Below are positions 1 through 5,165 of a stretch of 5,507 nucleotides of DNA, one piece after another (position 1 is the first letter of the stretch; each line of letters begins with the position of its first letter). A model generated the notes under the pieces. That model saw nothing but the letters and a program-made list of their open reading frames with translations, ran no database searches and was not told the origin of the DNA. The translations under genes and the position numbers were made by a program. Origin of the DNA: an uncultured Oscillibacter sp. (GTDB lineage: Bacteria; Bacillota; Clostridia; Oscillospirales; Oscillospiraceae); the NCBI GenBank assembly GCA_905233795.1, contig CAJOFP010000055.1:1-5507 (forward strand), in the 5' to 3' direction.

Positions 1-5
1 TAATC

Positions 6-31
6 TGATATAATAAAAAATAAAATATAAT
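6..31 (+). promoter_or_regulatory. Probable -10 region(s) of the TetR-AKR operon
   Basis: TATAAT at 9-14 is preceded by TG at 6-7, giving an extended -10 (TGnTATAAT). A second TATAAT lies at 26-31. The -35 for the first would fall before the window; for the second no convincing -35 is seen, so the upstream box is preferred. The stretch is almost pure A/T, where TATAAT arises easily by chance, hence moderate confidence. Confidence 0.45.
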
Positions 32-44
32 AAATAATTATTTA
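31..44. promoter_or_regulatory. Perfect 14-bp palindrome, candidate TetR operator
   Basis: TAAATAATTATTTA reads identically on both strands. It lies between the -10 boxes and the ribosome binding site (AGGAGG, 53-58) of the TetR gene, where an autoregulatory operator is usually found. TetR-family dimers bind palindromes, so self-repression is plausible. Against this, the surroundings are extremely AT-rich, which makes palindromes likely by chance, and no G/C contacts are present. Confidence 0.3.
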
Positions 45-65
45 ATTTTTTCAGGAGGAGATCGC

Positions 66-1097
66 GTGGGAAAACAGCGAATCGCGGCGGAGCGGACGCG
101 CTTGAAAATCATGGACGCGGCGGAAAAATTGATTGCGGAACACGGCTTTGACAATGTCACCGTGGATGAAATCGCGGCGGAAGCGGGCGTCGCCAAGGGA
201 AGTTTCTACACTTATTTTAAGCGCAAAGAAGACGTTGTCGGGGAAATCGCCCATACAAATTTTGAAACTATGCGGGAGCAATCTAACAAACTGACAGGCG
301 GCGTATGCGATAAAATAGCCGCGTTTCTTGTGGAATCCATGAAATATATCGTGAAATCCGGGATTAAACTTTCCCAACAATGGGTGAAATGCGGCATGGA
401 ACCGGAACTGACAACGGATGTTTCCGATAAATTCGCTTATGATTTGCGTGTAATCCGGGAAATTCTCGAAGCGGCGGTACAGTCCGGGGAATTATCCAAG
501 CAAACGCCTTTGGAAAATATCGCCCGGTTTATCGCGGTTGAATATTACGGCGCGGTCGCCTGCTGGTGTATCACAAACGGGGCGTTTGACCCGGTGAAAT
601 TACTGGCGGATTACTGCGCTATACAGTTACGGGATACCCTGCGGGAGTACGCGGCGGGGGAATCCATGGAAAATAATATGAATAATAATATTATGATAGA
701 TAAAATCTCGGAAAATACGGAAAGGAGCCGGAGTATGGAAGAAATCGTATTGGAACAGTCGAAAAAGTTCTGGAAAGCGTTGGAAGCCGCCGACACGGAC
801 GGAATGCGGGCCGTTGCGGATCCGTCCTGTATGTTCGTGCATATCGGGACCACCTGCGGACTGGACAAAGAAATGCGGTATTTCACGGAAAAAACTTTCA
901 TCCCCACAGGAGTGAAAATCAATGACCAAAAGTCGAATATTTACGGGGATACCGCCGTTGTGATTACGGATTGCCATTATTCGCTTTTATTAAAAAACGA
1001 GGAGACCACACATCATTTCGCGGTCACGGAAGTATATGTCCGCATGGACGGCGCGTGGAAACTGGTGCAGTTTTCTTTCACCGCTCTGGTATATTAA
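66..1097 (+). CDS. TetR-family regulator fused in frame to an NTF2-like (DUF4440/SnoaL-type) domain
   Basis: A 343-residue cytosolic protein. Residues 1-60 form a TetR N-terminal DNA-binding domain, with the helix-turn-helix at about 32-57 (TVDEIAAEAGVAKGSFYTYF). Residues 61-195 are the all-helical ligand and dimer domain, ending where an ordinary TetR of about 195 residues would stop. Residues 200-223 are a polar Asn/Met-rich linker. Residues 224-343 match the NTF2-like fold seen in DUF4440 proteins: an N-terminal helix (FWKALEAADTDGMRAV), a GDTAVV strand, and a final VTEVYVRMDGAWKLVQFSF sheet. The GTG start at 66 is chosen because AGGAGG lies at 53-58 with a 7-base spacer. NTF2-like domains often form small ligand pockets, so the second domain could sense or bind a small molecule; that is inference. 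The AKR 32 bases downstream is the likely target. An internal ribosome binding site and ATG at 735 may also release the second domain alone. Confidence 0.85.
   Translation: MGKQRIAAERTRLKIMDAAEKLIAEHGFDNVTVDEIAAEAGVAKGSFYTYFKRKEDVVGEIAHTNFETMREQSNKLTGGVCDKIAAFLVESMKYIVKSGIKLSQQWVKCGMEPELTTDVSDKFAYDLRVIREILEAAVQSGELSKQTPLENIARFIAVEYYGAVACWCITNGAFDPVKLLADYCAIQLRDTLREYAAGESMENNMNNNIMIDKISENTERSRSMEEIVLEQSKKFWKALEAADTDGMRAVADPSCMFVHIGTTCGLDKEMRYFTEKTFIPTGVKINDQKSNIYGDTAVVITDCHYSLLLKNEETTHHFAVTEVYVRMDGAWKLVQFSFTALVY
721..737 (+). promoter_or_regulatory. Internal ribosome binding site and start codon inside the TetR-NTF2 frame
   Basis: AAAGGAG at 721-727 lies 7 bases before ATG at 735-737. This ATG is in frame with the GTG at 66 (codon 224) and falls exactly at the start of the NTF2-like domain. 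The spacing is as good as for the independent genes in this window. Confidence 0.55.
735..1097 (+). CDS. Possible separately translated NTF2-like (DUF4440/SnoaL-type) protein, nested in the longer frame
   Basis: Initiation at ATG 735 would give a 120-residue protein, about the normal length of a stand-alone DUF4440/SnoaL-like protein. It starts MEEIVLEQSKKFWKALE and ends in the conserved Trp-containing strand (GAWKLVQFSF). No residue set allows an enzymatic call; the family includes isomerases, cyclases and non-catalytic binding proteins. Evidence for separate expression is the ribosome binding site at 721-727 and the domain boundary falling at the ATG. Against it, no stop codon separates it from the TetR part, so the fused protein must also be made if translation starts at 66. 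It may be made both ways. Confidence 0.4.
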   Translation: MEEIVLEQSKKFWKALEAADTDGMRAVADPSCMFVHIGTTCGLDKEMRYFTEKTFIPTGVKINDQKSNIYGDTAVVITDCHYSLLLKNEETTHHFAVTEVYVRMDGAWKLVQFSFTALVY

Positions 1098-1100
1098 TTT

Positions 1101-1114
1101 TTAAAATATTTTAA
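1101..1114. repeat. 14-bp AT-only palindrome between the TetR-NTF2 gene and the AKR gene
   Basis: TTAAAATATTTTAA is a perfect palindrome in the 32-base gap. It ends one base before the ribosome binding site GGGAGG (1116-1121) of the AKR. It could be a second regulator site or a chance product of AT-rich spacer DNA. As an RNA hairpin it would be weak and lacks a G/C stem, so it is not called a terminator. Confidence 0.25.
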
Positions 1115-1129
1115 CGGGAGGAAAAGAAT

Positions 1130-1996
1130 ATGGAATACGCGATTTTGAACACAGGCGCGAAAATGCCGCTGGAAGGTTTCGGCGTTTTTCAGATTCCGGA
1201 CGCCGTCGAGTGCGAACAGGTCGCTTACAACGCGATCAAAACCGGCTATCGGCTGATTGATACGGCGGCGGCCTATCGGAATGAGGAAGCCGTGGGAAAA
1301 GCCGTCGCCCGCGCCGTCGCCGACGGTCTGACCACACGGGAGGAATTGTTTATCACCACAAAAGTATGGGTAACGGATCAAAAAACGGAAGACAGCGCGT
1401 ATCAGGCTGTCAAAACTTCTCTTGCTAAATTGAATATGCCGTATGTGGATTTGATTCTGCTTCATCAGCCTATGGGGGATTATTTCGCCGCTTATCGTGG
1501 AATTACAAAGGCGTACAAGGGCGGATTGACAAAATCCATTGGCGTGGCGAATTTCTATCCCGGCGTATTGACAAATTTCTGTGAAACGGTTGAAATCATT
1601 CCGGCTGTGAATCAGGTGGAACTGCATCCGTTTTTCGCGCAGGAAAAAGCCGTGGAAAATATGAAGGCATACGGCATTGTCCCGCAGGCGTGGGGGCCTT
1701 TGGCGGAAGGCAAACACTGTATTTTCACCGATCCGGAACTGGTAAAAATCGGGGAAAAATACGGCAAAAGCGCGGCGCAGGTGGTTCTCCGCTGGAACGC
1801 GCAACGGGGCGTGTCCATTATTCCGAAATCCGTGCATGAAGAGCTCATGAAACAGAATTTTGACATCTGGGATTTCGCTTTGACGGATCAGGAAATGGCG
1901 ACAGTCGCCGCGAAAAATCTGGGACACAGTGAAATTGTGAACCATGATGATCCGATGTTTGTAAAATACTGCGTCGGGGCGGCGAAAACTTTCTGA
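1130..1996 (+). CDS. Aldo/keto reductase (2,5-diketogluconate reductase-like group), cytosolic
   Basis: A 288-residue single-domain (beta/alpha)8-barrel oxidoreductase that reduces aldehydes or ketones with a nicotinamide cofactor; the substrate is not predictable. The catalytic tetrad is complete: Asp44 and Tyr49 (LIDTAAAYRNEEAVG), Lys78 (TTKVW) and His112 (LLHQP). The family motif NQVELHP is at 161-167. The cofactor loop reads IPKS at 231-234: the Lys contacting the NADPH 2'-phosphate is kept (Lys233), but the partner Arg six residues later is Leu239. NADPH preference is therefore possible but weakened. The ATG is preceded by GGGAGG at 1116-1121 with an 8-base spacer, and there is no signal peptide. 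It follows the TetR-NTF2 gene by 32 bases with no terminator between, so the two are probably co-transcribed and the regulator probably controls it. Length and motif order are normal for the family. Confidence 0.93.
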   Translation: MEYAILNTGAKMPLEGFGVFQIPDAVECEQVAYNAIKTGYRLIDTAAAYRNEEAVGKAVARAVADGLTTREELFITTKVWVTDQKTEDSAYQAVKTSLAKLNMPYVDLILLHQPMGDYFAAYRGITKAYKGGLTKSIGVANFYPGVLTNFCETVEIIPAVNQVELHPFFAQEKAVENMKAYGIVPQAWGPLAEGKHCIFTDPELVKIGEKYGKSAAQVVLRWNAQRGVSIIPKSVHEELMKQNFDIWDFALTDQEMATVAAKNLGHSEIVNHDDPMFVKYCVGAAKTF

Positions 1997-2008
1997 TTGT
2001 GTGGAAAG

Positions 2009-2039
2009 AAAGAAACCGGACTGACTGCCCGGTTTTCTT
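2009..2039 (+). terminator. Hairpin, probable rho-independent terminator after the first AKR
   Basis: AAACCGG (2013-2019) pairs perfectly with CCGGTTT (2029-2035) around a 9-base loop. With one bulged T the stem extends to 10 pairs (2010-2019 with 2029-2039). The 3' side is T-rich (TTTTCTTGTTC) but has no long uninterrupted T run. It begins 13 bases after the AKR stop codon and lies just before the next gene's leader, so it would separate the two transcripts, possibly incompletely. Confidence 0.6.
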
Positions 2040-2071
2040 GTTCAAATATATTATAACGGGGAGTTGATAAT

Positions 2072-3166
2072 ATGTGTCGAAATTATAGATGGAAATTCGC
2101 CGCGCTGTTATGGACAGTTTTATTCTGTCTGGCTCTGACGGCGTGTGGAAACAGTCAACAGAGCGCGTCTGACAACGCGAGTGAAACGGAAGAGGCGGAT
2201 GATACGCCGGAAATTTCAACGGGAATTACGGAAGAAGCGCCGGGGGATGGTCCGGCGTCCCGGAGCGTCGTGGAAGCGTTGAACGGCGTCCCTATGGTGA
2301 CGCTGAACAACGGCGTACAAATGCCGCGTCTGGGACTGGGAACGCAGATTCAAAGATTGGAAGCGGGCGGTCCGAACGATGAATTGACGGAAACTTCCCG
2401 TCAGTCCGTCGTCGCCGCTTTGGAAGCCGGATACAGACATCTGGACACGGCGCATGGCTATTATAACGAAAGCGGCGTGGGACAGGGTATTATAGACAGC
2501 GGCGTTCCCCGTGAGGAAATCTGGATTACAAGCAAATTATGGCCCAGTGAGTTCGGCGAGGGCGTGACGATGGATGCCATTGACAAAATGCTGAACCGAC
2601 TCCAGACGGATTATATAGACCTGCTCTATTTGCACCATCCCGTAGGGGATTTCGTCGGCGCGTGGAAAGATTTAGAAAAGGCGTACCGGCAAGGAAAAGT
2701 CCGGGCCTTGGGAATCAGCAATTTTGACAACTGGCCGGAGGCGTATCACGCCATTGTGGATGATATGGAAATCAAACCGCAGGTTCTTCAGATTGAGTGT
2801 CATCCCTTCGCGCAACGGCAAGCGACGCGGGCTTTGGCGGCGGAAAACAATATTCAGATTGAATGCTGGTATCCGCTGGGACACGCGGACCCGGAAATGC
2901 TGGGCAATGACGTTCTGGAAGCAATCGCCGCCGCGCATGACAAGAGCGTCGTACAGATTATTCTCCGCTGGCATATGCAGGAGGGATTCTCCGCCGTTCC
3001 CGGTTCTACCAATCCCGCGCATATTCAGGAAAATATAGATATTTTTGATTTTGAATTGACAGAGGCGGAAATGGATCAAATACGGGCGCTGGATACGGAA
3101 AAACGCTATTTCAATCTGCCTTATGATCAAATGGAAAGTTTCTTCCCGCTGGCGGACGGGGCGTAA
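2072..3166 (+). CDS. Predicted extracytoplasmic lipoprotein aldo/keto reductase
   Basis: A 364-residue protein, about 75 longer than a cytosolic AKR because of its N-terminus. Residues 1-24 are a lipoprotein signal: charged start (MCRNYRWKF), hydrophobic core, then lipobox LTAC with Cys25 as the expected lipidated residue. There is no twin-arginine motif, so Sec export is predicted. Residues 26-72 are a Ser/Glu/Asp-rich tether. The AKR barrel runs from about 75 to 364 with a complete tetrad: Asp125, Tyr130, Lys155 (TSKLW) and His188 (LHHP). The cofactor loop is VPGST (309-313) with His317, so both usual NADPH 2'-phosphate contacts (Lys, Arg) are replaced, by Gly311 and His317. The ATG follows GGGGAG (2058-2063) by 8 bases and gives a complete signal peptide. 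The closest relative here is the AKR at 4264. How an exported AKR obtains reduced nicotinamide is unclear. Confidence 0.9.
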   Translation: MCRNYRWKFAALLWTVLFCLALTACGNSQQSASDNASETEEADDTPEISTGITEEAPGDGPASRSVVEALNGVPMVTLNNGVQMPRLGLGTQIQRLEAGGPNDELTETSRQSVVAALEAGYRHLDTAHGYYNESGVGQGIIDSGVPREEIWITSKLWPSEFGEGVTMDAIDKMLNRLQTDYIDLLYLHHPVGDFVGAWKDLEKAYRQGKVRALGISNFDNWPEAYHAIVDDMEIKPQVLQIECHPFAQRQATRALAAENNIQIECWYPLGHADPEMLGNDVLEAIAAAHDKSVVQIILRWHMQEGFSAVPGSTNPAHIQENIDIFDFELTEAEMDQIRALDTEKRYFNLPYDQMESFFPLADGA

Positions 3167-3187
3167 ATATTATATCACGTTTCCAAA

Positions 3188-3214
3188 CAGCGCAAAAAAT
3201 AGAATGTTGCGCTG
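3188..3214. repeat. Perfect 8-bp inverted repeat (hairpin) downstream of the lipoprotein AKR
   Basis: CAGCGCAA (3188-3195) and TTGCGCTG (3207-3214) pair perfectly around an 11-base AT-rich loop, 21 bases after the AKR stop. No T-tract follows on the plus strand, so it is a weak terminator alone. It could protect a transcript 3' end or assist the stronger hairpin that follows. Confidence 0.5.
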
Positions 3215-3226
3215 AAATCATAGAAT

Positions 3227-3270
3227 AACGCGGCGGATTCGTTGAAAAGCGTACCCGCCGCGTTGCGCTT
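3227..3270. terminator. Strong hairpin between convergent genes, probable bidirectional terminator
   Basis: AACGCGGCGG (3227-3236) pairs perfectly with CCGCCGCGTT (3255-3264), a 10-bp G+C-rich stem. Inside the 18-base loop, 3240-3243 can pair with 3248-3251 (one G-T pair), closing a GAAA tetraloop at 3244-3247. On the plus strand it is followed by T-rich sequence (CTTATTATTTATTGTTTT). On the minus strand the LysR gene ends only 20 bases away and the bases after the stem are A/T-rich. It is well placed to stop both convergent transcripts. Confidence 0.65.
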
Positions 3271-3283
3271 ATTATTTATTGTT

Positions 3284-4126
3284 TTACGCTATGGATCGGA
3301 CGGGAATTTTTTCTAATAGAGATCGATTACGATCCAAAGCGCAGAGATAAAACGAAATCGACGCTTCCGAATCCAGAATGGGGATTTCCACCCGATCCAG
3401 CGGCGGCGGGACGAGACGGCGCGTCAGATTGGTTGAGAAACTGGGCAGGGCGGACGCGGTAACAAGGTCCGCGAACGCTTCACGCTCTTTCTGGACGATA
3501 AAATGAATGTCGCTCATTTTTTCTTCGCGTAACGCTTCCCAAACGCCCAAATCGGCGTAAAGCAACATAGTTTGTCCCGCGAGTTCCGAGAGATATATTT
3601 TTTCTTTCGCGGCCAACGGATGGGCGGGCGGAAGCGAAAGAAACAGCTGTTCCGTTACATAACGCCGACATATAATTTTATTTTGATTGAACGGCTGATT
3701 TAAAATAATAAGATGATAGGCGCCTGATAACAAGCCCTCTGACAGAATTTCCGGGGGACGCGTTTCTGATGTAATGGTCTTTTCCGACAGACGCTGAACC
3801 AGTTCGGCGGCGATCACCCACATGGGACCGGGCGCGCAGGAGCCAATGGAAATTGTAGTCTGTTCCCGTTTATAATCACGCATTCGGGCGGACATGCTCT
3901 CCGCCGCGCCCGCGACAAGACGCGCCTGTTCCACCGCGATTTTCCCCGCCTCGTTCAGTTTGACGCTGTTTCCGGTTCTTTGGAACAGCGTTACGCCGAA
4001 TTCCTGTTCCAGTTTCCGCATGGAACGGGTCAGCGCGGGCTGGGAAATGTACAGAGACCTCGCGGCGGCGGAAAGCGTTCCATGTTCCGCGACCGCTAAA
4101 AGCTGACGAATCTGGTATAATTCCAT
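3284..4126 (-). CDS. LysR-type transcriptional regulator
   Basis: A 280-residue cytosolic regulator. Residues 1-60 are the LysR winged helix-turn-helix, with the recognition region at about 18-40 (TLSAAARSLYISQPALTRSM) and the usual LEQEFGVTLFQR continuation. A linker helix runs to about 88. The co-inducer-binding domain follows (about 90-280), beginning with the TTISIGS strand. Length is slightly below the typical 290-300. Two starts are possible: GTG at 4135 and ATG at 4126. The ATG is preferred because LysR proteins usually start at MELxQIRxxL, and the GGAAAGG upstream sits only 2 bases from the GTG but 11 from the ATG. The gene is divergent from the AKR at 4264, the classical arrangement for a LysR regulator and its target, so it probably activates that gene in response to an unknown ligand and represses itself. 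Confidence 0.92.
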   Translation of the reverse strand: MELYQIRQLLAVAEHGTLSAAARSLYISQPALTRSMRKLEQEFGVTLFQRTGNSVKLNEAGKIAVEQARLVAGAAESMSARMRDYKREQTTISIGSCAPGPMWVIAAELVQRLSEKTITSETRPPEILSEGLLSGAYHLIILNQPFNQNKIICRRYVTEQLFLSLPPAHPLAAKEKIYLSELAGQTMLLYADLGVWEALREEKMSDIHFIVQKEREAFADLVTASALPSFSTNLTRRLVPPPLDRVEIPILDSEASISFYLCALDRNRSLLEKIPVRSIA

Positions 4127-4144
4127 ATTTCTCACGACCTTTCC

Positions 4145-4162
4145 GCGATAAATGACAATCGC
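4145..4162. promoter_or_regulatory. Inverted repeat GCGAT-N8-ATCGC, candidate LysR-type binding site
   Basis: GCGAT (4145-4149) and ATCGC (4158-4162) form a dyad with an 8-base spacer in the divergent region between the LysR gene and the AKR. It lies 19 bases upstream of the LysR ATG and downstream of its probable -10, a position suited to self-repression. It does not exactly match the T-N11-A LysR consensus. Confidence 0.3.
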
Positions 4163-4173
4163 TATGCGTTTTG

Positions 4174-4179
4174 ATTATA
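4174..4179 (-). promoter_or_regulatory. Probable -10 box of the LysR gene
   Basis: The minus strand reads TATAAT from 4179 to 4174, a perfect -10 match, 47 bases before the preferred LysR ATG. No good -35 is found at 16-18 bases, which is common for regulated or weak regulator promoters. Confidence 0.45.
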
Positions 4180-4200
4180 GTCAGGATAAAAAAGTTCTAT

Positions 4201-4229
4201 TGTACATTCGCGTTTGAATGATTTATAAT
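4201..4229 (+). promoter_or_regulatory. Promoter of the LysR-linked AKR gene
   Basis: TATAAT at 4224-4229 is a perfect -10. Exactly 17 bases upstream lies TGTACA at 4201-4206, matching four of six -35 consensus bases. The weak -35 fits a promoter needing an activator such as the divergent LysR protein. The predicted leader is about 28 bases and contains GGAGG. Confidence 0.5.
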
Positions 4230-4263
4230 CTTATTATAAATATTTAAAATGGAGGTTGTCAAG

Positions 4264-5112
4264 ATGGAATTTATCACACTGAACAACGGAACAAAAGCCC
4301 CGCTCGCCGGAATCGGCACGTTTTTGATGGAACCCAAAGACGCGGAAGAGGCGGTTTACAACGCGTTAAACAACGGTTATCGCCTGATTGATACGGCAAA
4401 TGCCTATATGAACGAAAAAGCGGTCGGACGGGGAATCAAACGCTCCGGCGTGAACCGGGAAGATATTTATCTTGTCACGAAACTGTGGCCCAGCGTGTAC
4501 GCCGACGCCGACAACGCCATTGACGCGACGTTGAAACGTCTGGACGCGGATTATATTGATTTATTATTTCTGCACCAGCCCGTCGGGGATTATATCGGCG
4601 CGTATAAAGCTATGGAACGCGCTCTAAGAGCCGGAAAAGTAAAATCTCTCGGTCTGTCGAATTTCCCGGAGGATAAACTCAAAGAAGTGACGGACGCGAC
4701 GGAAATCAAGCCCGCGTTCGTACAGGTGGAAGCCCATCCGTATTTCCCGCAGACGGCTTTGAAAGCGTATTTAAAGCCCATGAAAACGGCGGTCATGGCG
4801 TGGTATCCGCTTGGACACGGCGACAAAGCTCTGGTACAGGAAGAAATTTTCACGAAACTTGCGAAAAAATATAACAAATCCAACGCGCAGATTATTCTCC
4901 GCTGGCATACGCAGTCCGGAAACGTCGTGATTCCCGGTTCCAAAAATATAGATCATATCCGGGATAATATCAATATTTTTGATTTCGCTTTGACGGCTGA
5001 AGAACTGTCGGAAATTGCGAAACTGGATCAGGGCAAACGGTATTATACGGCGACGCCGGAAGCGTTGCGGGGCTATCTGAATTTCGCCCCGGATTTTGAT
5101 TCACAGCCGTGA
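4264..5112 (+). CDS. Aldo/keto reductase, LysR-linked, with Gly/His cofactor loop
   Basis: A 282-residue cytosolic AKR of the same group as the genes at 1130 and 2072, and most like the latter (shared pattern DYIDLLxLHxPVGDxxGA). The tetrad is complete: Asp43 and Tyr48 (LIDTANAYMNEKAVG), Lys73 (TKLW) and His104 (LHQP). The VQVEAHP motif is at 153-159. In the cofactor loop, IPGSK (223-227) and His231 replace the Lys and Arg that hold the NADPH 2'-phosphate, suggesting NADH use or dual specificity. The ATG at 4264 is chosen over one at 4249 because GGAGG (4251-4255) sits 8 bases before it and would lie inside the coding region of the longer form. The divergent LysR gene is the likely controller. 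A further AKR gene follows after 53 bases, probably in the same transcript. Substrate unknown. Confidence 0.93.
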   Translation: MEFITLNNGTKAPLAGIGTFLMEPKDAEEAVYNALNNGYRLIDTANAYMNEKAVGRGIKRSGVNREDIYLVTKLWPSVYADADNAIDATLKRLDADYIDLLFLHQPVGDYIGAYKAMERALRAGKVKSLGLSNFPEDKLKEVTDATEIKPAFVQVEAHPYFPQTALKAYLKPMKTAVMAWYPLGHGDKALVQEEIFTKLAKKYNKSNAQIILRWHTQSGNVVIPGSKNIDHIRDNINIFDFALTAEELSEIAKLDQGKRYYTATPEALRGYLNFAPDFDSQP

Positions 5113-5165
5113 GACAGAGGAGAAACAGCCGGAACGCTGTGCTTTTGGAAAAAGGGAGGAACACA

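Noticed and set aside
1..52. Very AT-rich leader considered as a replication origin or DNA-unwinding element
   Set aside because: No DnaA boxes, iterons or neighbouring replication genes are visible. It is adequately explained as a promoter region.
1094..1945. Long minus-strand open frame (283 residues) opposite the first AKR gene
   Set aside because: It lies entirely antisense to an AKR with complete motifs, shows no recognisable family, is rich in His, Phe and Arg as typical shadow frames are, and has no ribosome binding site of the quality seen elsewhere here.
2672..3130. Minus-strand frame of 152 residues and a plus-strand frame at 2724-3038, both inside the lipoprotein AKR
   Set aside because: Both overlap a well-supported gene in other frames and show no domain or plausible start signal.
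3188..3264. Clustered inverted repeats considered as an attachment site, mobile-element ends or a CRISPR fragment
   Set aside because: There are only two unrelated hairpins with no regular direct repeats or spacers and no nuclease or recombinase gene nearby. Their convergent-gene position fits terminators.
4127..4135. GTG start at 4135 for the LysR gene
   Set aside because: The purine-rich ribosome binding site would be only 2 bases from it, and family alignment favours the ATG three codons later. It remains a minor possibility.
4249..4263. Upstream ATG that would lengthen the LysR-linked AKR by five residues
   Set aside because: The GGAGG ribosome binding site at 4251-4255 would fall within that extension, and the ATG at 4264 has ideal spacing and begins at the normal family N-terminus.
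5109..5165. Upstream GTG start for the truncated AKR, overlapping the previous stop codon
   Set aside because: The extra 19 residues do not resemble an AKR N-terminus, and GGGAGG at 5154-5159 clearly serves the ATG at 5166.
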